A DNA stretch of 42,275 nt from Bacillota bacterium. Lineage in GTDB: Bacteria; Bacillota; Clostridia; Peptostreptococcales; Anaerovoracaceae. Below the pieces are notes generated by a model that was not told the DNA's origin, made no database searches, and worked only from the letters and a program-made list of their open reading frames with translations. The DNA lies in assembly GCA_017437745.1 (NCBI GenBank), contig JAFRYI010000004.1:1-42275 (forward strand), written 5' to 3'. A program made the translations under genes and the position numbers. How positions within the stretch are numbered: position 1 is the first letter of the stretch; each line of letters begins with the position of its first letter. Positions 1-9,124 of this stretch are shown in pieces.

Positions 1-720
1 CGGTAGCTGTGAGTTCAGGATCGGTGCTCGGATCGTTGTCATAGACCTTCGTCTTGTCGTCGGCCTTGATGGTGATCTGTGCCTTGGTGATCGTGAACGT
101 TCCGCCTTCGACTGTGATGTCGTAGTTCGGATTTGCTGTAGCGTCAGCAGTTACTGTGATCGCATAAGTATTGACATCCTGGCCTTCGACTCTGCTCAGA
201 GTGTATGTCGGAGCTACGCCCTTAGCAGGTACGCCGGTAACTGTTGCGGTGAGCTCAGGATCGGTGCTCGGATCGTTGTCATAGACCTTCGTCTTATCGT
301 CGGCCTTGATGGTGATCTGTGCCTTGGTGATCGTGAACGTTCCGCCTTCGACTGTGATGTCGTAGTTCGGATTTGCTGTTGCGTCAGCAGTTACTGTGAT
401 CGCATAGGTATTGACATCCTGGCCTTCGACTCTGCTCAGAGTGTATGTCGGAGCTACGCCCTTAGCCGGTACGCCGGTAACGGTCGCAGTGAGTTCAGGA
501 TCGGTGCTCGGATCGTTGTCATAGACCTTCGTCTTGTCGTCGGCCTTGATGGTGATCTGTGCCTTGGTGATCGTGAACGTTCCGCCTTCGACGCTTATTG
601 TGTAGTTCGGGTTGGAACTAGCTTCTGCCGTAACAGTAATGGCATAAGTGTTGACATCCTGGCCCGGCTCTCTGCTCAGAGTGTAATTGATGGTCTCGCC
701 ATCAATAGCTCCGGTCACTG
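1..720 (-). repeat. 240-bp tandem repeats coding for 80-residue MBG domains
   Basis: The sequence repeats with an exact period of 240 bp (units starting at 1, 241 and 481, with a diverged part-copy from 721 to ~800). Units 1 and 2 differ at about eight positions by eye. Unit 3 matches until ~590 and then diverges. Because 240 is a multiple of three, unit gain or loss keeps the frame. The array continues past the left edge, so its copy number is unknown. Near-identity at DNA level points to recent duplication or gene conversion. Confidence 0.9.
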
Positions 721-3700
721 TAGCAGTAAGTTCCGGATCAGTCGTTGCGTCGTTGTCATATACTTTAGTCTTATTGTCTGCCTTAATGGTTATCTCAGCT
801 GGATTAATGATAACTGTTACAGTTCCGGTCGCATCTGCAGGCTTCGGGTCACCGATCTGCTTAACTATCGCGTAGCCTTCGGCTGTAACGATGTATGTGG
901 TATCACCAACAGTGATCTCTGTACCGGATGCGTTAAGATATACCGATGCGGTAGCAGTATATGTGCCAGCATTGGTTGCGCTCAGGTTCTTGCCGCTGAT
1001 CGTAGATCCAGCAGTATTATCCGTCAGTTCTTCAGTTGCAGTAACACCTGTTCCAGTAAGCGACTCGAGTGCTTCGTCACCTTTCTTGTAAGTTACAGAA
1101 TATGTAGCGGTGTGAGGCTGACCGTCATAAGTAGCTTCTGTGGTGTCACCGGTAACTTCAACAGTAACGATGGGTGCCCAAACAGCAAACATGGCGTGAT
1201 AAGGCAGAGCCTCATCCGCAGCTACCTTGGTGGCAGTTTCGCCTGCATGCTCTCCGCCAACAATAGTGAAGACAGGTGAAGAACCAGAGGTATCATACTT
1301 CACAAGGAGGTCATCAGCTGTAAGATTCTGAGTCCAGTTGCCTTCAGTTGCCTCCCAGGTCGCTGCTTGCTGAGCTGCCTCTGTCGGACTTGTGCTTGTG
1401 CTGATAGGAACTGTTGCCCAACCAAGGAAGATATAACCGTTGCGTGAGGGTGCAGCCTGAATATCAACGGCCTCGTTTATTTCAAGCGTTCCGTCGGTCT
1501 TGTCTTCATGGAAGAAATCGGATCCATCGTTCTTATACCATCTGATGTGAGTCGGAGTTGCTTCTTCAACGGGCTTGTACTCAGCACGAAGCTGAATGGT
1601 GTAGGTGCAGATCTCGACATACTTGGAAGGATCGGTCGTAATGTTGCCGTTCTCATCAAGATAATTGCCCTGATCGTCTTTTACATACTCGCCGGTCTGG
1701 ACTTTATGAGCATTCTCCTCAAGAACAGTGTACGACTGTCCTGCATAGATAACGCTTCCTGCAATGTCCTCATACGCAGTACCATTCCACTTCTGCATTA
1801 CCCAGTAGTCGAAGACGTACCCGGTAGGAGCAGTAACACCTGCAACAGCTGTGGCATCAACATTATCCTGATAGAGATTGGTATCTGCAGCCTGACCGGA
1901 ACCGGTGCCTGCATCGGGGTCAGTCAGATTATAGAGAACACCAATACCGGTCGCTCCGTCGAGCGTCTTGCTCCACTTAGCATAAAGGTTGAGCTCTCTG
2001 GTGATCCAGAAACGATCCTTGCCCGGAGTTGCGGTATTACCATCGTCATCCCAACCGGTAATATCGGAGTTGGTAGTTGCACCGTTGCCCCACTTATCCA
2101 TGACGTCTGTAAAGTGCGTCGTCTTGTCATAAGGTGTGGTTACGGTCGTATCGTTCAGTATGAACGTATCGGCTTTAAACATGTGCGAGAGAGACTCGTC
2201 ACTATACCAACCAATGAATATGTATCCCTTACGGTTACCTGTCGGAGCACTGACCTTTCCATTATAACTGATACGGAAGTTCATTGCCTGGCTCTCAGAA
2301 CCCCAGTCAAGAGTGGGGTCTGTACCGGCATTCGGATGCAAGAATACACGATACTGGATCTGACGCCACTTGGCATATACAGTTATGCCGCCTTCGGGCA
2401 TGGTTGTGAATGTATACGGTTTTTTTCCTGCCGCATCGAGGCACCAGCATTCGAATACATATCCGGCAGGCGCTGTAGCAGGTTTGTAATTATTGAAAGA
2501 AGATATGTCAGCCTGATAGGAAATGTCATCTTCTTCATGAATCTGGGGAAGACTTGGCTGATCAAGAATGGGGTTGTTGTTACCATCAACATACGCACCA
2601 TCCAGGAAGTTTATCGTATATGCCTTACGTGTGTAATAGAAACGGATCGTACCACCGCTGCTGACATCGGCTCGGCCGTTGCTGAATGCGGGATCAGAAC
2701 CGTACTTCTCGTATCCAGTCAGCGCAAGGAAGTCCTCAGCTTCAGTAAAGTAATTGTATTTAGCAGTGATCGTATTTCCGTATTTCACAAAGCTCTTGCC
2801 GTTGAATGTTCTATCAGGGGTCTGGCCCGGAAGAGCCTCAACATAGAACTCCATGTACTTTGTACTGGCAGAGCTTGTGCTCGGATAGAATGTAACATTC
2901 TCGGCAGGCATGATATCTATGTATACGAGAACGTTGCTGAACGTGGTGCTGTTCTGCGGACTCCAACGCCATTCAGCGCTTGCACCATTGCTGGTGATCG
3001 GGAAATTGTCACCGATCGGCTGCTGATAAAGTGCTGTTATGGTTTTGTAGACACTAGTATCTTCAATTGTTGTTTCACTACTGGCAATACTGAACGAACG
3101 CCAAGTATAATTATTTGTGTTGCTTCCGTATTGCGTCCAAATTGTTCCACCAGGAGTAATATTCGTGGTATGACCATTATTACTCTTAATGTAATAGCTG
3201 TTATCCCAAAGATAGTTACCAATATTGTTATCACTAGTGATTTGATACCATTTATTATTAATCTGAATATAATAGGTTCTGTTATTACCATTTCCCATAC
3301 GGCCAATAGTATAGGTCGTCCCATTATATGTCTTTGTTCTAGTTTCCAAACCACTGGAAGCATTTTCTGCCTTAAATGTCAAAGTGTACTCATTACGGTC
3401 GTAATATACATTGACAACGGCGTTATCTTCTGGGGCAATGGTAATGTTTTCATCAAACTCTGCAAGGTGGAAGCCTGTGTACTGCTTGTTCGCATTATTA
3501 ACGCGTGCATAGGCATTATCTCCTTCGCCTACCCTAACAACAGTACTGATGGTCGTACCAGTAGTACCCGAAAGAGTAATAGCCTCTTCAAAGTCATAAC
3601 CATCTCCAGCAATATTCTGTCTCCAGATAATGACCATATAACTGGACGGGGTCTTTGCGGTCCACTTCGCATATATAATGGTTTTTTCAGTTAGTTCGTG

Positions 3701-5401
3701 GCCAAACTCAAACTCGTTGCCATCTGTGCAGTCCTCGTCGGTATACCAACCGCCGAAGGTGTAACCGTTGCGCACCATTTCAAGAACCGGTTCGGTAGTA
3801 ACATGTCCTGCCTCAACGAACTGCGGGGCATTATAAGTTGCGCCCTTGCCGTTCTCATCGAATACAAGCCAATGGCCTTCCGGAGTATCGACTGAGAAGT
3901 CAACATCACCCTTGATGTTTATTGTCTGGTCGGGCTGATAAAGTGTTGTCTCAGTATAGCCCTGAATATTGGGATTACCATACCAACCGGCAAAAGAGTG
4001 CTCGTCATCTTCAGGCGTATAGCTCATGGTGATCGTATATGACTGCCATTCACTAGTATCGTCTGCGCGGAACACTACCTGGTCCTGACCAAGGGAGGCA
4101 CCGGACTTATCCAAGTAGTTGATGTTGTACTGCTTAGCAAGCGCTGCATAATAAGTTACGACCACGCCGCCTTCGCTGTCTGCGTCTACGATGGTTGCCC
4201 AAGTTTTACCTTCCGGCAGTGCCGAACCGTTAGTAAAACCGGTACGGATCTGTCCAATCGTCTGGGTAGTGGTTGCAGGAATAGTAGTTTGATCGTCTCC
4301 TTCACCGGTTGTAATAGGAGTGAAATGGTAATCTGGATCAGTAGTCCATCCCTTGAAGATTACTCCATCAGACAGGTTAAGCTTAGAGCTTGGATCATAA
4401 AGGACCTGTGCAAGCACATTGGCATCGGTCGTATCAGACTGTTTAACATACATGGAGGCAATTTCAGAACTGCCATTCATGAATACGACCTTAACACGCG
4501 CATCCTGTCCCTGGTCAACTACAACGTAAACGGAGAAGTGCTCTGCGGCAAAGGTCACTTTACCATCGACAGGCTTCAGGTCCTTTGCAACGAGCTCTCT
4601 GCCGTTCTTGCCTTCGTAGTAGACGCTGACAAGCTTAGCGTTCTTTAAGCTCTCATCCGTGATAGTGACGTTCACCGGAGCCTCGGGCTGCCAGGGTTCG
4701 CCTTTCTCGTCGAGAATTGTAATGTCGTAGGAAACGAGATCCTTGGAAGTGTCAGCGTTTCCGCCCTTGGAACCGACGCTCTGTGTAGAAGCGCCCTGCT
4801 GGTTCTGAGGGGGCAGAGCATTTACGCTTCCGCCCTTGGAACCGACGCTCTGTGTAGAAGCGCCCTGCTGGTTCTGAGGGGGCAGAGCATTTACGCTTCC
4901 GCCTACAGGGAGTTCGCCGCTGATAGTGACAGCGCCCTTCCTGGCAGAAAGTGTCTGCTCCTTGACCTCTGTTTTCTCTTCCGCAGGCTCCTCGGCAGGT
5001 TCCTCTGCGGGCTCTTCCGCCGGCTCCTCTGCAGGTTCTTCTGCGGGTTCCTGTGCAGGATCTTCCGCAGGTTCCTCTACCGGAGGTTCGTCCTTCGGAT
5101 CTTCCGCAGGTTCTTCTGCAGCAGGTTCCTCGGCGGGTTCCTGAGCAGGATCTTCTGAGGGCGTTTGTTCAGCCGGTTCTGCTGCGGGCTCCTCGGAAGG
5201 CTCCTCGGCAACAGGCTCGACTTCAGGGGTCTCGACCACAGGTTTATCGATCGGAAGCTCCTCTACAGGCGGTATCTCTACCGGGGGCTTAACGACGATA
5301 GTGGTCTTTCCGTTCCCGTCCGCGGCGAATGCCTGGGCGGGCACCAGACTGATGACCATGATCACGGTCAGCAGTAAGGCTAAAAACCTCTTCTTGTTCA
5401 T
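1..5401 (-). CDS. Giant secreted repeat surface protein (InlB B-repeats and MBG repeats), C-terminus outside window
   Basis: About 1800 codons are in the window and the reading frame is still open at base 1. The start is the ATG at 5401, with GAGG at 5412-5415. Residues 1-26 form a signal peptide (MNKKRF, hydrophobic core, AFA-AD cleavage). Residues ~35-147 are a low-complexity Pro/Glu/Ala region rich in EEPAEEPAE. Then comes an exact 23-residue tandem duplication (~168-213). InlB-type B-repeats (Flg_new family: GYxFxGWY ... YAKW) occur near residues 545-572, 979-1010, 1054-1142 and 1320. A YDGQPHTATY domain near 1420 is followed by 80-residue MBG-type repeats (KVYDNDPSTDPELTATVTG ... GGTFTITKAQ) from ~1534 to the edge. 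Such proteins are usually wall-attached adhesins or matrix proteins. The anchor (LPxTG, SLH or other) is not in view, so the mode of attachment is unknown. Residues ~680-787 are Asn/Tyr-rich and AT-rich, unlike the rest. Function as an adhesin is inference. Confidence 0.9.
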   Translation of the reverse strand, partial: MNKKRFLALLLTVIMVISLVPAQAFAADGNGKTTIVVKPPVEIPPVEELPIDKPVVETPEVEPVAEEPSEEPAAEPAEQTPSEDPAQEPAEEPAAEEPAEDPKDEPPVEEPAEDPAQEPAEEPAEEPAEEPAEEPAEEPAEEKTEVKEQTLSARKGAVTISGELPVGGSVNALPPQNQQGASTQSVGSKGGSVNALPPQNQQGASTQSVGSKGGNADTSKDLVSYDITILDEKGEPWQPEAPVNVTITDESLKNAKLVSVYYEGKNGRELVAKDLKPVDGKVTFAAEHFSVYVVVDQGQDARVKVVFMNGSSEIASMYVKQSDTTDANVLAQVLYDPSSKLNLSDGVIFKGWTTDPDYHFTPITTGEGDDQTTIPATTTQTIGQIRTGFTNGSALPEGKTWATIVDADSEGGVVVTYYAALAKQYNINYLDKSGASLGQDQVVFRADDTSEWQSYTITMSYTPEDDEHSFAGWYGNPNIQGYTETTLYQPDQTINIKGDVDFSVDTPEGHWLVFDENGKGATYNAPQFVEAGHVTTEPVLEMVRNGYTFGGWYTDEDCTDGNEFEFGHELTEKTIIYAKWTAKTPSSYMVIIWRQNIAGDGYDFEEAITLSGTTGTTISTVVRVGEGDNAYARVNNANKQYTGFHLAEFDENITIAPEDNAVVNVYYDRNEYTLTFKAENASSGLETRTKTYNGTTYTIGRMGNGNNRTYYIQINNKWYQITSDNNIGNYLWDNSYYIKSNNGHTTNITPGGTIWTQYGSNTNNYTWRSFSIASSETTIEDTSVYKTITALYQQPIGDNFPITSNGASAEWRWSPQNSTTFSNVLVYIDIMPAENVTFYPSTSSASTKYMEFYVEALPGQTPDRTFNGKSFVKYGNTITAKYNYFTEAEDFLALTGYEKYGSDPAFSNGRADVSSGGTIRFYYTRKAYTINFLDGAYVDGNNNPILDQPSLPQIHEEDDISYQADISSFNNYKPATAPAGYVFECWCLDAAGKKPYTFTTMPEGGITVYAKWRQIQYRVFLHPNAGTDPTLDWGSESQAMNFRISYNGKVSAPTGNRKGYIFIGWYSDESLSHMFKADTFILNDTTVTTPYDKTTHFTDVMDKWGNGATTNSDITGWDDDGNTATPGKDRFWITRELNLYAKWSKTLDGATGIGVLYNLTDPDAGTGSGQAADTNLYQDNVDATAVAGVTAPTGYVFDYWVMQKWNGTAYEDIAGSVIYAGQSYTVLEENAHKVQTGEYVKDDQGNYLDENGNITTDPSKYVEICTYTIQLRAEYKPVEEATPTHIRWYKNDGSDFFHEDKTDGTLEINEAVDIQAAPSRNGYIFLGWATVPISTSTSPTEAAQQAATWEATEGNWTQNLTADDLLVKYDTSGSSPVFTIVGGEHAGETATKVAADEALPYHAMFAVWAPIVTVEVTGDTTEATYDGQPHTATYSVTYKKGDEALESLTGTGVTATEELTDNTAGSTISGKNLSATNAGTYTATASVYLNASGTEITVGDTTYIVTAEGYAIVKQIGDPKPADATGTVTVIINPAEITIKADNKTKVYDNDATTDPELTATVTGAIDGETINYTLSREPGQDVNTYAITVTAEASSNPNYTISVEGGTFTITKAQITIKADDKTKVYDNDPSTDPELTATVTGVPAKGVAPTYTLSRVEGQDVNTYAITVTADATANPNYDITVEGGTFTITKAQITIKADDKTKVYDNDPSTDPELTATVTGVPAKGVAPTYTLSRVEGQDVNTYAITVTADATANPNYDITVEGGTFTITKAQITIKADDKTKVYDNDPSTDPELTAT
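4761..4898 (-). repeat. Perfect 69-bp tandem duplication inside the surface protein
   Basis: Bases 4761-4829 and 4830-4898 are identical as read. Each codes for 23 residues beginning GSVNALPPQNQQGASTQSV. The duplication is in frame and lies between the Pro/Glu-rich stalk and the first folded domain. A perfect copy implies a very recent event or ongoing slippage. Confidence 0.9.
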
Positions 5402-5502
5402 TCTTCTTTTGCCTCACTAATTTATAGAAATAACGGTTAACATAATAAATTGTTTTGTTTTTGCATAGCAAAAACTCGGCGAGCATAGTTCGCCTGATAA
5501 AT

Positions 5503-5531
5503 AATATATAGTTGTAAGGCAAAGATTTCAA
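5503..5531 (-). promoter_or_regulatory. Promoter of the surface-protein gene
   Basis: On the minus strand TTGAAA (5531-5526) is followed after exactly 17 bases by TATATT (5508-5503). This is a good sigma-A-type promoter, with a start point predicted near 5496 and a leader of about 95 bases. It lies in an AT-rich gap between the surface-protein gene and the lgt terminator, so the gene is transcribed alone. Confidence 0.65.
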
Positions 5532-5588
5532 GAAAAAATGATGATCCGGAGGGACTATTTTATGCGTTTACTGCATAATGTACAAAAA

Positions 5589-5631
5589 GTAACACTTGTT
5601 ACTGTGGTATTTACACAAAAAACAGTTTGTG
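5589..5631. promoter_or_regulatory. Two inverted repeats upstream of the surface-protein promoter
   Basis: GTAACA and TGTTAC (5589-5602, 2-base gap) form a near-perfect 14-bp palindrome. CACAAA (5614-5619) and TTTGTG (5626-5631) form a second inverted repeat. They lie 60-105 bp upstream of the -35 of the surface-protein promoter, a usual place for an activator or phase-control site. No known binding motif was recognised. Confidence 0.35.
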
Positions 5632-5638
5632 AAATATA

Positions 5639-5661
5639 AAAGCCCCGCTTTCCGGGGCTTT
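5639..5661 (-). terminator. Rho-independent terminator after lgt
   Basis: A 9-bp perfect stem (AAAGCCCCG / CGGGGCTTT) with a 5-base loop is followed on the minus strand by TTTTATATTT. It closes the der-miaB-ybaB-recR-lgt run. The stem is symmetric enough to act weakly in the other direction. Confidence 0.85.
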
Positions 5662-5698
5662 GGATCGTCGATTTTAGTTAACAGAATAAATTTATATG

Positions 5699-6664
5699 TC
5701 ACTCATTTTCCGCGTTATCGTTAACTTCTTTTATTACGATCTTTTCTGCGTTAAACATGTTGTTTATCACAGCTTTAGGCATCAGGTCGTCCTTCTTAAC
5801 CGTTGGAATTTCAACGGTTACCGGCATTTCTGCCTGCTCCGGAGCAGTGGTCGCATCGCCCCCTGCTGCCTTTACCGGCTCAAGCGGCAGACCGTAAGTC
5901 CCTTTCTTCTTTGCCCTGTTTCTCAGCAGCAGGTACAGCGCAATGCCGCACACGAAGATGCAGACGCTTATCACCTGCGCCTGGCGGAGGTTTCCTATCA
6001 TAAGATTATCCGTGCGCAGGGCCTCGTTAAAGAAGCGCCCGAATGAATAAACTATAAGGTGCGTAAGGATCAGCTGGCCGTCGAACTTGCGGCGTCCGCT
6101 GCGCTCTATCCATATAAGGAGCAGGAACAGCAGGAAGTCCCAGATGGCGGCGTACAGGAACGTGGGATGGACCAGTTCGCCGTCGACTTCTATCGCCCAG
6201 GGAAGCGTGGTGGGCCTGCCGTGAGCCTCGGAGTTGAAGTAGTTGCCCCAGCGGCCTATGCTCTGCGCAAGAGCAAGCCCCGGAGCCACAAGATCCAGCC
6301 ATTTGAGGGGGCTCTGCTTCCAGTGCCGCACCAGCAGAACGGCTGTGGTAATGCCGAATATGAGGCCTCCGTGGATGGCTATGCCGCCCTTCCAGATCTC
6401 GAACACGGACCAGAAGTTGTCCTTGTACTGATCCCACTGGAAGATGACGTAGTAGACGCGGCAGCCTATGGTGCCTATGGGGACCACCCAGAGCATGAAG
6501 TCCAGGACGCGGTCGCGCGGCTCCACGCCGTACTTGGGCGCGCGGATGTACATTACTATTACTCCGGCGACTATGCCCAGCACCAGCATTATGGCGTACC
6601 AGCGGATCTCCAGGCCGAAGACCTTAAAGGCTATGGGGTTTGGGACGGGAAGCCAGCTCTTCAT
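5699..6664 (-). CDS. lgt: Prolipoprotein diacylglyceryl transferase
   Basis: Lgt moves diacylglycerol from phosphatidylglycerol to the lipobox cysteine of prelipoproteins at the membrane. This is the first step of lipoprotein maturation, and the window's TctC is a likely client. The 321-residue protein has several membrane segments and the Lgt marks: [10 protein letters not shown] (91-100), the signature [15 protein letters not shown] (135-149, with R138, N141 and N144), VHPTFLYAA (~165) and [12 protein letters not shown] with R210 and E214 matching the essential Arg/Glu pair of the E. coli enzyme. A cytosolic tail of about 70 residues (245-321) is longer than usual and looks poorly conserved. 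The ATG overlaps the recR stop by 4 bp, so the two are translationally coupled. Confidence 0.97.
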   Translation of the reverse strand: MKSWLPVPNPIAFKVFGLEIRWYAIMLVLGIVAGVIVMYIRAPKYGVEPRDRVLDFMLWVVPIGTIGCRVYYVIFQWDQYKDNFWSVFEIWKGGIAIHGGLIFGITTAVLLVRHWKQSPLKWLDLVAPGLALAQSIGRWGNYFNSEAHGRPTTLPWAIEVDGELVHPTFLYAAIWDFLLFLLLIWIERSGRRKFDGQLILTHLIVYSFGRFFNEALRTDNLMIGNLRQAQVISVCIFVCGIALYLLLRNRAKKKGTYGLPLEPVKAAGGDATTAPEQAEMPVTVEIPTVKKDDLMPKAVINNMFNAEKIVIKEVNDNAENE

Positions 6665-7260
6665 AGTTCGCGCCTCCCTTCCATGGCTTTGGAAAGTGTG
6701 ACCTCGTCCGCGTACTCCAGATCGCCGCCTACGGGCAGTCCGTGAGCGATCCGCGTGACCTTTATTCCGGCCGGTTTAATGAGCCTTGCGATGTACATTG
6801 CTGTGGCTTCGCCTTCTATGTTGGGGTTGGTGGCAAGTATTACTTCCTTAACGTCGTTCTCCTGGAGGCGGACAATGAGCGAACGGAGGTTGATGTCCTC
6901 CGGGCCGACTCCGTCCATCGGAGAAATGGCGCCGTTAAGCACATGGTATACACCCTTGTACTCCCGGACACGTTCCATGGCCGAGACGTCTCTGGGGCTC
7001 TCCACGACGCAGATCACGGAGTGGTCCCTGGAAGCGTCCGAGCAGACGGAGCAGATGTCGCTGTCCGTAAGATTGCCGCAGACGCTGCAGTAATGCATGC
7101 TTGCCTTGGCTTCCGTTATGGCGTCCGCAAGGGCCTTCGCTTCCGAATCATCCAGCGACAGGATGTGGAAAGCAAGCCTCTGAGCGGTCTTGCCGCCTAT
7201 TCCGGGAAGCTTTGATAATTCCGCTATTAATTTGTTGAGCGGTTTTGCGTAATATTTCAT
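6661..7260 (-). CDS. recR: Recombination mediator protein RecR
   Basis: RecR acts with RecO and RecF to load RecA on gapped DNA. The 199 residues match the usual length. In order: helix-hairpin-helix ([20 protein letters not shown], 15-34), a C4 zinc motif (C58, C61, C70, C73), and a Toprim domain (from ~81, [15 protein letters not shown]) ending in the conserved [16 protein letters not shown] block. It lies between ybaB and lgt. The ybaB-recR pair is the common bacterial arrangement, often after dnaX, which is absent here. The ribosome site is poor (AAAAAAAGAA), so coupling to ybaB is likely. Confidence 0.98.
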   Translation of the reverse strand: MKYYAKPLNKLIAELSKLPGIGGKTAQRLAFHILSLDDSEAKALADAITEAKASMHYCSVCGNLTDSDICSVCSDASRDHSVICVVESPRDVSAMERVREYKGVYHVLNGAISPMDGVGPEDINLRSLIVRLQENDVKEVILATNPNIEGEATAMYIARLIKPAGIKVTRIAHGLPVGGDLEYADEVTLSKAMEGRREL

Positions 7261-7300
7261 TTCTTTTTTTCAGATCCCGATACCCTTTGATTAGATCAGT

Positions 7301-7651
7301 TCAGAACAGTCCGCCGGGAAGACCCATGCCGCCCGTTACCGCGCCCATCTCCTTCTCGGCGATCTCGTCGATCTGACGCATTGCCTCGTTGGCAGCGGCG
7401 ACGATCATGTCCTGGAGCATCTCCACGTCCTCGGGATCCAGCACTTCCGGCTTGATGCTGACGGATACAAGCTCGTGCTTGCCGTTTACGCGGACCGTAA
7501 CTGCTCCGCCGCCGGCGCCTGCCTCAGCTTCTTTCTTCTCGATCTCTTCCTGAGCCGCTGCGAACCTGGCCTGCATGGCCTGGAACTGCGCCATCTGCGC
7601 CTGCTGGTTGTTGACCTTGGGCTTCTTGCCCGCTTTCATTCCTTTACCCAT
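7301..7651 (-). CDS. ybaB: YbaB/EbfC-family nucleoid-associated protein
   Basis: A 116-residue small DNA-binding protein of the YbaB/EbfC family, thought to form dimers that bind duplex DNA. An N-terminal low-complexity segment rich in Met, Gln and Ala (MGKGMKAGKKPKVNNQQAQM) precedes a coiled helix. The family core follows (VTVRVNGKHELVSVSIKPEV) with the helix EDVEMLQDMIVAAANEAM and a Gly/Met-rich tail. AAGGAG lies 7 bases before the ATG. Position directly upstream of recR is conserved in many bacteria and supports the call. Confidence 0.95.
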   Translation of the reverse strand: MGKGMKAGKKPKVNNQQAQMAQFQAMQARFAAAQEEIEKKEAEAGAGGGAVTVRVNGKHELVSVSIKPEVLDPEDVEMLQDMIVAAANEAMRQIDEIAEKEMGAVTGGMGLPGGLF

Positions 7652-7675
7652 CGTTTACTCCTTAATTATCGATGA

Positions 7676-9082
7676 TCAGACTGCTTCGCCGTACAGGCTG
7701 AAGGTCTGTGCCTTAACTATCTTTACCGGTATTATACGCCCTATCAGATCTTCCGGACACTTTATGCCGTAAGCATCCATGGCTTGGGGACTAACCGTAA
7801 GATCCACGGTCTTATTGGACTCCGTCCGTCCTGTCAGAACGTCGGGATCGGTCTTGCTGAAACCTTCGACAAGGACAGGCAGAACAGCGTCCTGATCCGC
7901 GGCGGCCTTCTCCTCCTGGATCTCGTGAATTACGTCCAGCAGACGGTCGAAACGCTGATGCTTAACTTCCTCCGGGACCTGATCTGTCATCTTTTCCGCC
8001 GGAGTGCCTTTACGCACCGAATAGATGAAAGTGAAGGCGGAATCGTAGCGGACTTTCCTGACAAGCTCGATAGTTGACATAAAATCTTCTTCTGTCTCAC
8101 CGGGGAAGCCCACGATCATGTCCGTGGATATCGCTATGTCCGGACACGCGGCGCGCAGCTTATCTATCAGTTCCAGGTAGTGCGCGGAATCGTAGTGACG
8201 GTTCATGGCCTTAAGTACTCTGTCGGAACCTGCCTGCACAGGCAGATGGATCTGCTTGCAAAGGTGCTTAAGATCCGCGAAGCACTGCACAAGGTCGTCC
8301 GACAGATCCTTAGGATGAGAGGTCATGAAGCGTACCCGCTCTATTCCTTCTATCCTGTCTATCATTCGCAGAAGCTGCGGGAAAGTGACCCTGGCTCCCG
8401 GCTCAAGACCGAACTCCGCGCGCAGATCCTGCAGACCTGAGTCATCTCCGGCAACTCCGGCGTAGGAATTGACGTTCTGTCCGAGGAGCATTATCTCCTT
8501 CGTTCCGGAAGCCGCCAGCTGCCTTATCTCGGAAAGTACCTGCTCCGGCGCCCGGTTCCTCTCGCGTCCCCTGGTGTAAGGGACTATGCAGTACGTGCAG
8601 AAATTGTTGCATCCCTGCATTATGCTTACGTAAGCCTTGAAAGGATACTCGCGCTTCGCGGGAAGCCCTTCAGCAATGGGACCTGCGTCCTTCCACACGT
8701 CGACTATCTTCCGGCGCTCCGACGCGACGTTCGCGAAAAGCTTTGGAAAATCAGCGATGTTATGCGTTCCGAAGACCAGATCCACCCACGGATACTTAGC
8801 CTTGAGCGTGTCTATGTGCACCTGCTGCTGCATCATGCAGCCGCAGACACAGGTGATCCTTCCGGGGAACTGCTCGTGAGGATTCTTGAGCTGTCCCAGA
8901 ACGCCGAAGAAGCGCTTGTCCGCGTGCTCCCTGACCGAGCAGGTGTTGAGCACGCACACGTCCGCGTCTCTGAACTCCGGGCAGTACTCGTAGCCCATGT
9001 CCTCCAGCATTCCGGCGAGAGTCTCCGAGTCCCGCTCGTTCATCTGGCATCCGAATGTAACTATGTGATAAGTCTTGCTCAT
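7676..9082 (-). CDS. miaB: tRNA-2-methylthio-N6-dimethylallyladenosine synthase
   Basis: MiaB is a radical-SAM methylthiotransferase that converts i6A37 to ms2i6A37 in tRNAs reading UNN codons. The 468 residues hold the UPF0004 domain with three cluster cysteines (C12 in FGCQMN, C48 in NTCSVREHA, C82 in CGCMMQQ). The radical-SAM motif CxxxCxxC follows at C158, C162 and C165 (GCNNFCTYCIVPYTRGRE). The C-terminal ~65 residues form a TRAM domain. The EHADKR and MMQQQ features fit MiaB rather than MtaB or RimO. It sits between der and ybaB with gaps of 24-42 bp, so it is probably co-transcribed. The ribosome site is weak (AGG, ~10 bases away). Confidence 0.96.
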   Translation of the reverse strand: MSKTYHIVTFGCQMNERDSETLAGMLEDMGYEYCPEFRDADVCVLNTCSVREHADKRFFGVLGQLKNPHEQFPGRITCVCGCMMQQQVHIDTLKAKYPWVDLVFGTHNIADFPKLFANVASERRKIVDVWKDAGPIAEGLPAKREYPFKAYVSIMQGCNNFCTYCIVPYTRGRERNRAPEQVLSEIRQLAASGTKEIMLLGQNVNSYAGVAGDDSGLQDLRAEFGLEPGARVTFPQLLRMIDRIEGIERVRFMTSHPKDLSDDLVQCFADLKHLCKQIHLPVQAGSDRVLKAMNRHYDSAHYLELIDKLRAACPDIAISTDMIVGFPGETEEDFMSTIELVRKVRYDSAFTFIYSVRKGTPAEKMTDQVPEEVKHQRFDRLLDVIHEIQEEKAAADQDAVLPVLVEGFSKTDPDVLTGRTESNKTVDLTVSPQAMDAYGIKCPEDLIGRIIPVKIVKAQTFSLYGEAV

Positions 9083-9124
9083 TATATGACCTAAGAGCGC
9101 CGGACCGGACGGCCGGCATACTCT

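Noticed and set aside
1-720. Regular repeats as a CRISPR array or satellite
   Set aside because: The units are 240 bp with no unique spacers and are fully coding in one frame.
1508-3694. A 728-codon open frame on the plus strand
   Set aside because: It is antisense to the surface-protein gene, has no ribosome site or recognisable domain, and its composition (Ile/Cys/Arg-rich) is the complement of the repeat protein's codons.
5562-5639. A 25-residue plus-strand ORF with GGAGG upstream, ending at the lgt terminator
   Set aside because: The peptide is low in information, no plus-strand promoter was seen, and the region is better explained as the regulatory zone of the surface-protein gene. Not excluded.
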